Positions 41,130 through 53,100 of a DNA stretch of 64,000 nt are shown here, in pieces (within the stretch, counting starts at the first letter, position 1; each line of letters begins with the position of its first letter). The notes beneath the pieces were generated by a model. It did not search any database. It was not told where the DNA came from and saw only the letters and a program-made list of their open reading frames with translations. The stretch comes from Asterias amurensis (taxonomy: Eukaryota > Echinodermata > Asteroidea > Forcipulatida > Asteriidae). The translations under genes and the position numbers were made by a program. The stretch lies in the NCBI RefSeq assembly GCF_032118995.1, contig NC_092648.1, forward strand, positions 19,372,450-19,436,449. Reading direction: 5' to 3'.

Positions 41130-44100
41130 CTACGGATGATAGAAAGAAACAATCGATTAGATTGGAGTAAAGCACTGCCCTTTCATGAAAAACAGCCCTA
41201 CCCAAACATTTTTATTTTTTATATGAGATCATTTCTCTGTAAACTGAGGGCGTTTTTTCCATTTAAAAGTTTCAAAGTAAGAGTGGTGGCTCTGAGAAGA
41301 GCCAGTTGTTAAAGTTTAGATCATTATACTCTGATCGTCTTCTGTTGTTATTAGATTAAGGTATAAAGGGCTTTTGGGGGAACTTGTTTCAATATCCTAG
41401 CTTCTTTTAAAGTTAAACTTAAAGGCAGTGGACACTATTGATAACTACTCAAAATAAATATTAGCGTAAAATCTTACTTGGTGACGAGTAATGGGGAGAT
41501 TTTGATGGTATAAACCATTGTGAGAATAGGCTCCCTCTGAAGTGACATAGTTTTCGAGAAAGAAGTAATTTTCCACGAATTTGATTTCGAGACCTCAAGT
41601 TTAGAATTTGAGGTCTCGAAATCAACCATCTAAACGCACACAACTTCGTGCGACGAGGGTGTTTTTTCTTTCATTATTATCTCGCAACTTCAACGACCAA
41701 TTGAGCTCAAATTTTCACAGGTTTGTTATTTTATGCATATGTTAAGATACACCAAGTGAGAAAACTGGTCTTTGACAATTACCAATAGTGTCCACGGCCT
41801 TTAAACACTCAATAATCGTGTGAATGTTATACAATCAAATAAAGTTGAACTCAATTTGGGCGTAGTTATACTTACCTCTGGGTCAGGTTCGGGCTCCCAT
41901 ATTTCATTCTCATTCAACATTCCCTTTGCACATAGCACCTGTAATCATCAACAAAATAAAGCCTCAGATTTACACAAAAGTCTTTGAGAAAATTAGAAAA
42001 TACAGAACCTCATTTTCTTATCGTTTTCCCCTCTCGTAAATAATGGAAAATTAAGATTATTGTATTGAATTTTCCCATATACTTTTTCCTAAACAGGCAA
42101 CATATTCTGTAAAGGTTAAAGGCAGTGGACACTATTGGTAATTACTAGCATAAACCTTTCTTGGTGACGAGCAATGGGGAGAGGTTAATGGTATAAAACA
42201 TTGTGAGAAACAGCTCCCTCTGAAGTAACGTAGTTTTTGAGAAAGAAGTAATTTTCCATGAATTTGATTTTGAGACCTCAGATTTAGAATTTGAGGTCTC
42301 AAAATCAACCATCTAAACGCACACAACTTCGTGTGACAAGGGCGTTTTTTTCTTTCATTATTATCTCGGAAGTTCTATGACCGATTGAGCTCAAATTTTC
42401 ACAGGTTTGTTATTTTATGCATATGTTGAGATACAGCAACTGTGAAGGCTAGTCTTTGACAATTACCAAAAGTGTCCACTGCCTTTACATCAGAACTGAC
42501 ATTGCCTACCAATTTGATTATACTGAACAAGGCAACAAATGCTTTGTGCTGAAATTAGGATTACCCTATAGTGGTAGAAATGAAATCATTATTTCCTTAA
42601 CTATAATGGGTTTTTTTATTTCACATTCTGTCCAATGGGAAAATTAACACTTTGACTGACTTGAACACTTATAAATTAAACAACTAGAATACGACATAAA
42701 CAACAGTAATACAAATACTGTAAACAAATCTATCTATAATGCACAAACATTCATAATCTAATGCTGAAATAACATTTGCTGGGGGAAAAAAACAACAACA
42801 ATTTCGACAGAAAGAATAACTTCAGAAGATTAAATGTATAACACAAAAAAAAAACAATTCTGCAACTGAACCAGTAAAACCTGTAGAAAGGGACTGAAGA
42901 CAAATCAAAACCAGTGACATTAAACAGAAGGATGCATGCAGTGGACGACTTTCAGGACACTTGGTGGCGCCAGATTTACAATAGGAATTCAAGGAAAACA
43001 TACTTATAAAAAGTAAAATAAAACAGAATTATAATCACATTACACAATGAATACAGAGGGGTAAAATATAACACATGTTGAGCAGACTTCAAACAATCTC
43101 AAAAGACTAATAGAATGTGCAAAGACAGATTAAATTCATTTTTTTTTATTAATACATGAACGTGCTTGCTAAGGCTGTGGCAAAGGCTACTGTCTTGCTA
43201 AGGGCAGCCTATGCTTCAACACATAAAGACACGGCGATCAAGAGCCCTAGCCGTAGCCACCAATTCACACAACTTTTTTAGGCAATATTTTCAGTCCAGG
43301 GCCCAATTTGATGGAGGTGCTCAAGCACAAAAAGCACTTAAGCATGCATCAAAATTATGCTTAACAGAACAATGTTTCCAGTCAACTGTCATGTCACATG
43401 TACAATTCACATGTACAATTTGTGACTGGTATCCTGCTCATTGGTAGAAAGTTGGCTTGGTAGAAAGTTGTCCAGCAGTATTTTCTGCTTTAAATAAGCA
43501 GCTCTATGAAATTAGGCCCAGGAGCTGGAATTCCTGGTTGAAGCACCAAGTTCAACCACGGTCAAATTTCATAAAACCTGTAAGCACAAAAGTTTGCCAA
43601 GCACAACAAAATCTTGCTTAGCAAAAATAGGTCACCAGCAAGAATGCCATACAGTTGCCATTGCTGCCACTGGTGCTGCATATATTTCGTGCTTAGCAAA
43701 GAGATTTGCAAAGCAGTATTTTCTGCTTAACAACTTTATGAAATTGAAAGCCCTGTTGATGAAGCACAATATTCAACCAGATGCTGTTCCATGATCTGAC
43801 TTACCTCTCTGGCCGCCCTTTCTCCAGCCTGGACAGCACCGTCCATGTAACCACTCCATCTTGTTGCTGTCTCGGTACCGGCAAAGTAAACCTTACCAAC
43901 AGGAGTTCGGATTACTCTGAAAATGAGAGAAAGGAAAACACATCAGCTGAATGATTGACTGATTGCTGACATTGCAGTGAATTAGATAGATTGTGGATTT
44001 ATGGACGCATGTAGTTCTTATAGGAACTGTGCCAGTCTTTTAAGGCTGTGGACACTATTGGTAATTACTCCAAATAATTATCATAAAACCTTTCTTGATT

Positions 44101-47100
44101 ACAAGTAATGGGGAGAGGTTGATAGTATAAAACATAGTGAGAAACAGCTCCCTCTGAAGTGACGTAGTTTTCGAGAAAGAAGTAATTTCCCACGAATTTG
44201 ATTTCGAGACCTCAGATTTAAAATTTGAGGTCTCGAAATCAAGCATCTGAAAGCACACAACTTTGTGTGACCATGGTGGGACAAGGGTGTTTTTTTCTTT
44301 CATTAGTATCTCGCAACTTCGACAACCGATTGAGCTCAAATTTTCATAGGTGTGTTATTTTATGCATATGTTGAGATACTGCAACTGTGAAGACTAGTCT
44401 TTGACAATTACCAATAGTGTCCAGTGTCTTTAATAGGATTTTAAAATTGCATTAGGGATAAAGAGTATAACTTGGTTTTACCCTTACACTGATGTCATGT
44501 GTATACTCATTACTGTTTACTCAATACTTTCCCGGGTTGTGTGAACCAAATCCCAGGTATATTACTCGGGTGGGATTCGAACTCAATCTAGAGCAAGCCA
44601 AGAACTGAGTATACAGTGCTTACAAACATCGGAGTAAGAGGTTAACCAAATAATGTACCAATATTCTTACCATAACTCCATTTCACAAAGCACTAAGTTT
44701 TATTTTAAGATGAGTTGTTAACATCACGCCAAGCAAAATAAATAGTCTTTACGGATGTACGCAATAAGTACACATGGTGTCAGCCACTTCGGAATTGTAG
44801 ATGCACATGTCCGTTACTGCTGACAACGCATTTTTTCTATCTCCCGTAACCTTTTGAAATGATAGCCTTTCACGATTGCATGATTCACCAAAGATGGCGG
44901 CCGACGCAAGGGTTCTTTTGCCCTGTGTTTGATTTCACTTTTACGCATTGAGTACTTCGAATTACGCACGGGGCATTATAGGAACGTGGATTTCCAGCCT
45001 AAATTGTTGAAGCGCACACCTACCTTCCCATTGTAGTCAAGACCCCAGGGGCAGTGGCTCCCATATAACAACCACCAGAGTACTGCTCTGCCATCCAGTT
45101 CTGTTCCACTGTAGCTACAGGCTATCAGACAAATCACAAATCCACAGAAACAATTCAGTCAGTAGAGAATGAACTAGAACATTTCCATTCATAACAAACA
45201 AATTAAATACCCCCCCCAAAAAAAAAAAAAAACATCTAAAGAAATAATCAAAATAAAGTTACCATCAAGAGAATATTCCCCTCACTAAAAAGTGAATGTC
45301 ATATCATCAGGTCAGCGCAAAAATAGTGTATCTCCTAAATTCGAAATTGTCAAAACGTTGTCTTGATAAAAATAGCCTGGATGTACACTCAAAACCAGTA
45401 AGCGCCAAGACACAAACCTTTTGAATGAAGCATTTCCATACAAGATACAGCTTTTCGCACTGACGCAACAATACGCCTCTCTTAATACTTATGCATGACG
45501 TCATAATTCTTACCCAATATGAGGCTGTGGGCGCACGTTCCCCATCACTTGCAGTGGCTGCACCCATCGCCTCGTTTTGAGTTAGCATTGTGACGTACCT
45601 CATGCATAAATATTAAGAGAGGCGTATATGATCATCATCCCAATTATGTGGTAACTTTCATGAGATTTGTCTTGGTAATGGAGAGTATCCAAATCACCAT
45701 ATTTGAGAAGCAAAGACCAACCATTAGACAACTTTATTCAGCAAAAATTGCACACCCTAACCATCCTAAAAGATTGAAGAGGTTATTGTTGTTTTTTAAT
45801 CCATGATGACACTCACATTAAGCGCTTCATTCGATTTGAAGACTTTGGAGTACACCTCAGCTACCATACTGGCTCTGTAATAAATAATCAAATCCCACTA
45901 AGTCAATTATCTGCTATATAGATGTTATTTTTGAATCACAGAACTTGAAAAAGTATCAATACACATACACATACAAAAACAATATATATATCTGCTATGG
46001 GACAGAATAACCATTTGAATTGGAATCTTAGTCACCTTCAGAGCTGCTTAAGCACAAAATTTTGCTTAAGCAAAAACATCCTTGCTTAGTAAAATCAGAT
46101 TACCGGCCAAGACTCCACTAAATTGTTATGCTACAAGTAAACAACAGCTAAATACCAGTCACAAGCAATGTATATGGCATGAAATTTAAGCGAGCTATTT
46201 TCGTGTTTTAGCAATTTTTTTGCTTAAGCAGCTCTATGAAATTGGCCCCTGATACTTCAGAGAGGCAGCGGAGGCAATAAGCCTTGTAGCCCCATGTATT
46301 GGATTAAGACTAGGTACGACTTGAGGAGTGAACATTGGTTACCTTTTCTCTGGGGTTTCCATGCAGTACTTCCTGGCATTATCAGCATTCAAGAATCTGA
46401 AACCAACCAATGAACATCGTTGAAACTTATGAGCATGCTTGAGCGAATTTGATTTCACTGAAGTACCAAATTAATATATAAGGGAAAGTGTCAACTCAAA
46501 ATTGAACCCTGAAAAACCTCCACAAACCTCATATGAGTTTCTCAGACTAGTGTAGTTGCTTTGTCCTGTAGTTTTGCATACTCACGATCATGTGAGATAC
46601 AGTGAACACCCAAACACAACTTTGAATGAATGTGTAAGTAGGTGAATGGCCCAACGGTACCAGGGTTTGCCCATCTTGAGGTTGCAATACAAAAGCTTGC
46701 CCCAAACCATGTGATCTAGCAATGCTGCCCTAGTCTAGGAATACCTTCAATTCATTTAACCAGACATTGTTCAAAAATCTTGCTTCAAGCGATTGGTTTA
46801 TTTGTGTTTGCGTGAAACAGAAGATCTTACCCTACAAGAGCTGGATAGGATCCGTCTGGCTTGGTGTCATCATGAGCTTCAGCCAGTAGCTCTGTACCAC
46901 ACAGATCACCACAGAAATCTAATAACAAGAACACATGCACACTAAAGTATTGAGAAAAGATGCCCTTCCCTAAATCTATAAATTGGTGTTCAATTTTTCT
47001 AGGGTGAGTGAGGAAAGATCCTAGTTAAATTAAGATTTGTCTGAACATTTGAGGAAATACTGAAGATTTTGTTCAGAACACTGTCTGACAGTTACGATGT

Positions 47101-50100
47101 AAAATCTTACCGGAATTTGATTTTTAAAATTTAGACAAACCAATGCAACTATTTTGAACAGAAATGACCAGTTTATTGGGTGAAAAAAAAAGCGTTCACA
47201 AAAGCAACTCAAACAGAGTGGATTAGTGACTCACCCAGCTCTCTCCAGAATGGCATCTTGTAATACAACAGCACTTTGATACAAGATCCCATCGGAATCC
47301 GCTGGATGAACTAAATAAGCACAAGATGAAAAACATAAATTATAATCTAAAAACACCTTTTTTTGCACAGTCTTTGCTGAATACACTCGTTTAAAAAAAA
47401 AAAAAACTGTTTGATGTTACCATAATGGTACAGCTGCAAAAGCATTTTTGAGATATGGCGGACACTATAAGGTTTGGGTAAATTTGTGTGTATACACCCA
47501 AACCAAACAGTACACTCCTATCATATCCCCAATACATGCCATACCTCAAAAAGGCTTATTGGACTAGTCCAGATTAAAAAATAGGGGTGGCAACATTTCA
47601 TTCATACATTGAATCTGCATAATATTTTTGACAGTGTGAGGGTGTGTGTGAAGCAAATGTCATGATGCAAAACAAGTTAAAAGAACAACGTTTTCTTTGT
47701 TGTTCTTGTTGTTGATTTAGTCATTGATACAAGGGAATAACATACAGGCAGTCAAAACGAGATGAAACTGACATTGTGATGCAAGGAAATTCACCATTGA
47801 AAGCACCCTCGTGTGTCAAAAATATGGTAAATTTATCAAACTCAAAAGAAGGCAAGAAAAAGAACCCTACCATTTTTTTTTCTGCTTTAATTAAATAAAG
47901 GCTTTTTCACTCAGATGCTGGCGCAATAAAAAAAACTTTGGAATGAAAAGTATTTTTTGCTCCAACGTCCGACGTACCTGGTTCCTTAGCGAGGGTAATG
48001 GAGGTGAGAATGTGATTCGACCAATCAGAGCTTGGGGTACAGCGCTAATAACATGCGCACAGCTGTAGCTGTCACCATCAAGCGTTGCTACCGTAATGCT
48101 TCCATCCTCATGTTGAGTTACTTTGGAAACAGGCTTGTTGAGCAACACATGATCTGACGAAAATACAACGAGAAGTTATTCACTAAATGTCTCCATAGGC
48201 GAATTTGAATTTGACCCTCCTAAAGATGCATCCTACAAGATGCCTCAAAATCTCCCATATGATTTGCACATAAAGGTCAAGTAGCCCAAACCACACTATC
48301 CAAGCATTTTCTTTGTATCTATGGTCAATCAGCGCTGCAGATTCCCACTGTAGAAATTGACAGAGGTTTGAGAAACTTATTTCTACCAACAGTGCCCTTT
48401 ATTCCATTGCAATTGAGCAGGGCTGGTGGCTTCTCCTGTTTACCACTCTCATTGAAAACACTTTGGGCAACGAATGGGTCAACTCTCTATATCAGCTTTA
48501 AGGAATCTGCCATTGTTACCGAATAGCGAGTTATGGAGTGGTTTTCTCAAGAAATGCGGTAATAGTGGGAGGGTTAACGGTTTTACAAGCAGTTTGCCAC
48601 AAAAAGACCTGGTTTCATAAAGCAGTAACTCACTCGCTCAATCAGTCATAAATTTCTTGGTACCAGGGCTTGATTATCCAATAGTCACAGTAGGCACTGC
48701 TTAGGACGAGTTCGCATTAATCCCATCCTTAGTCAGGACGGGTTACTTGTCCTAACTCGAGATAGGATTAATCATGGCATGCCATGGCCGAGCGGTTAAG
48801 AGCACCAAATTCAAGCTCTAGTGTTTGATCAGCAGAGTGTGGGTTCGAATCTCGGTCGTAACACTTTGCTACATAAAATTGGGGAGGTAGTGCTTTATGC
48901 TCTACTGGCCAGGCGTCGGACTGATGATACGCAAGCCTACACCCGTATGGACTGTAAAAGGGGTAACCCTGTTTCAAACCTAGGAGTAGGTGGCAACAGC
49001 CTCTGGACCAAAAATAATTGTAGCCCACACCTTGTAGTGGCCTTCAGGCTTTGTGTGTCTGGCGACTTGCATAAAAAAGATTTTTTTATATAAATCCCAG
49101 CATTTTGTGAAATCCGCTGTAGGGCCCACACAACACATACTCGGGCACAGTTTGATACAAAGCTTCTTCTTTACTGAAGAAGCTGTTGGTATTTTTTATA
49201 AACGTCACAACTCTTAGTTGAGAAAAGATGAATACAAAAGAAGGTTGCATCCACTTACCTGTACCCAGAATGTCAGCAATACGCTCTGTGACCTGCATCG
49301 ATCCACCAACAATCTTACTCTCCTAATCATCAAAACAAAAATAATTGAGTAAAAGTTAATACATCAGCATACTGTTATGTGCCCATGTTACACACAAGTA
49401 GAAAAAAAACAGCCTCGTACACTTCATCATTTTTTAAACTAGTAGAAGCCAGATATTTTTTGATTATTATTATTATTATTATTATTGTTATTTGAAGAGA
49501 AGGTATACATTTGGTAATCACTTTTAACATTAATGGCAGTTAAAAACTTTTGGTTAGAATTCTACAGGCGCTTTCGATAGTATAAACCATGTTGAGAAAC
49601 TTTTAACGAGATATCTCAAAAACGTGACCACCATTTGGCATGAACTTTTCACAGGTTAGTTTTAGTGTATACATCTATAATTACATAGGATTAAAACAAT
49701 TGAACGGTTTCACAAACCAAAGGTATATTTTGAATTACAAACTGATTTGATTGAATTTAGCCTTGATAAGGAGATTTCAGTTATAAAGAAGGGTCATCTG
49801 TAAAATCAAATTTTTTTCAGTTGGTTTTTGAAGCCCTAAATGATACAAGTTTGTGTTTTATGCCATTTTTATCTTGCATTTACACTAATGTGTGAAACTT
49901 ACCTGTGCTCCATCACTTGTCGCCATATGGGTGTAGGCATCTAAGTTAAAAATTGTGAAAATTATATATGAGTTATCAAATCAAATGATCGTCAAACGCA
50001 TTTCCTTCTGTTCGTTACCCATGACCCCTCTACTAAACTTGACCCCCAAAAATCCCATTTTCATTAGCGGACATTGGATTTATACAGGTTCCATTTTGCC

Positions 50101-53100
50101 AATTGTATGTGAAGAACTGTTTATTCATGTACCTTTTTTAGATGCCTGGTATAATTTTGCCCTATACTTGTGTCTTCTGGTACTGAGTTGCAGGGTCCCA
50201 CAGCAGACACAAGGGACGGGCGATCTAGGGTGCTGGACTCAAGTTCTATAATTTACAGAATGTGGGTTTTGAATCCTGGCCTGGCCAGTCATGACACTTG
50301 TGTTCTTGAGCAAGACATTTTATCATAACTGCTTCTCTTCACACAGGAGTACAAATGGGTATCAGTGCTAGCTGGTATGGACTAGCATCCTGTCCAGGGG
50401 GAATAGAAATATTCTTAGTCGTTCAATGCCAAGGAAATCAGGTATAAACGCCAGCTTGGTGAGCCATATTTGCGCTAATAGACTCTCCAGCAGACACAGA
50501 GGGCGGTAGATCTCAGCTTCTTCAGTCCTGATTCTATACTATCCCCATCTATCTGAGACTACGGCCGTGTCCAAAACAGTGACTTCGTCTAAAGCTACTG
50601 CTAGATCAGCGCATCTGCCAGTGTTGAACAACAGGCAAACCAGCAGTAGCTGTAGCAGAAGTTGTTGTTTCGGACACAGCCTAAGACTGTTTTTGATCTG
50701 AGTTTGAGACTTACTTCCACCACTCCTGTTGTACCAAAGGAAGAACAGAAAGGACATGTCTCTGGGCTCGATGGCAAATGTCATCCTAATCATGGCCTCA
50801 GCGCTGGCTTTAGTAAACCTCGTCCAGCAGGTCTTGTCAATGAACTCCTGAGTGGTGATGGAATCCCATTCTGTGGCTCTAGGGCAGTCCCACGGTGCTG
50901 ACAAGGGGACCTGGACGGTGACATAGGAACAGGGGAATATATGAAGGGTTTAAAGGCACTGGACACTTTTGGTAATTGTCAAAGACCAGTCACCTCACTT
51001 GGTGTATCTCAACATATGCATAAATAACAAACCTGTGAAATAATGAGCTCAATTGGTCATCAAAGCTGTGAGATAATAATGAAGAAAAACACACTCTTGT
51101 CACACAAAGTTTGCTTTCAGATGCTTGATTTCGGGACCTCAAAATCTAATCCTGAGATCTCGAAATCAAATTTGTGGAAAATATTTTCTTTCTCGAAAAC
51201 TACAATACTTCAGAGGGAGCCGTTTCTCACAATGTTTTATCAATCAACAGCTCTCTATTGCTCATTTCCGAGTAAGTTTTTATGCTAACAATTATTTTGA
51301 GTAATTACCAAGTGTCCAGTTCCTTTCAGATGGTAAAATACTGATGATGGAAGCCCAATCAGATTTCTTCTTCTTCCTTTAAATTGCTGCTTCATAAATG
51401 AAAACTACTCCACTGAAAAAAACATACCTGTCTACAATAATTATCCACAGTCCTCCAGAAATGATTAAAATCCATCAGAGCAAACGGGTTGTAGATCCGG
51501 GGAAAATCTCTGTACGCCAACACCTTACCCTGAGGAAGATTTAAATAAAAATGAGAAAGTAAAATTAGCTGTCGCAAACTGCTTACAAACCAAAAGGATC
51601 TATGATATAAATGCAAACAAAGTTAATGGCCTGATGTTCCCCCCCCCCCAAGCAGAGTCTTTCTCAAAGGCTAAAAGAGAAAGACTCTGCTAAGGGTTGA
51701 AATGTCATTAACTATTTTTTGCAGAATAAAATATAGACGGTATTTCATCTCAATCTAATGAGGTTTGAGATAACACCATGTACATGAAATATCTCTCCAC
51801 GTGAAATGTGGGAGGTTCTGGAAGTAAAACCTGGTGTTGTGACAACTCAACGCTTTGACCAGTATGTTCTGGTTGTCCATCATTTACAGGAGAAAGCTTG
51901 ACTCTTATGCTAAGTAGATTGTATAAGTACTGTGAAGATTGCTCTATGAAGCTGAAACTGGTTCCCGAGTGCAACTGAGTGGTTAAGAGCACCAGACTCA
52001 AGCTCTGGTGTTCCTGATCAAAAGAGTGTGTGTTCGGTCCCAGTCATGGCACTTGTGTTCTTGAGCAAGATTGCCACTATTGCTTTGTTCTTTGTATGGG
52101 ACATTAAGCCTTAGGCCCAGTGTACTAGTATTGGTAGTGCACATAAGAAATCTTAGAACACTAATCATGGAAGAGTAGGGATTTACCCACGCTAGCGTTT
52201 CTGGTTTACATAGCAAGCACCCTTGTTTTAAAGTGTTCTCAAGTTTGTGAGCTACGGTGATTAAGCTCACTTATATGACATTCTTGGTTTCATTACCAAA
52301 AAATATACAAAATCAATAATAATACAGTGCTTATCACACATTAGTGTATAATAACAAAAAAAACAAAAAATAGTATTTGTACCTTGTCCATGAAAACAGC
52401 TCTTTCATTGTCGTTGACTTGATGGAGGTTCAACCCTAGCTCATTAGCGAGCTTAGATATGCGCTTCTGGGAGGGGCCTATGTAAGATCCTCCCATATCT
52501 GCATATTGAAATGAGGGATCCTGCATAATTACAAAAAGAGATATGGTGTTGTGAATAATATGCGAGGACTCTGGTATTATTCAAGTATGTACCCTGCTGG
52601 CCCTGCCATTTCACTTGTGAAAAATTGTACATTGTTTTATTTATTAACTTACTAGTTATTTACTATTGGTTTTGAATAATTATCTCTTTTTTTTGTATTG
52701 CTTTGTGTACTATATGTTTATCTATATTTATATCATTGTGTACCCCAGATGTGGGGCAACAGATCTACGGATCATAGTATGTATTTTCTTTTATTGTCCC
52801 TTGCCCATCTCGGGGTATAAAGTATCGTATTTTGTACTGTTATGGCAAATAAAATAATGATAATTTGATATGTTTGTGTCTCATTTTCTAAATCTTGTGA
52901 ATCTTGCAGTATTTGAACAGCTTTATGATGTATAATAATTATGAAACAGCATTTATAAAGCACACTCTGGATCACAGATCCCTGGATGCACTTTACAATT
53001 TTAAAAAGATTATATTTATCAGATATTGACCTTCATTGATCATCGCTTACCCTCTTTGTGTAAGTGCGTCCCCCAACTCGATCCCTGGCCTCAAGAACAA

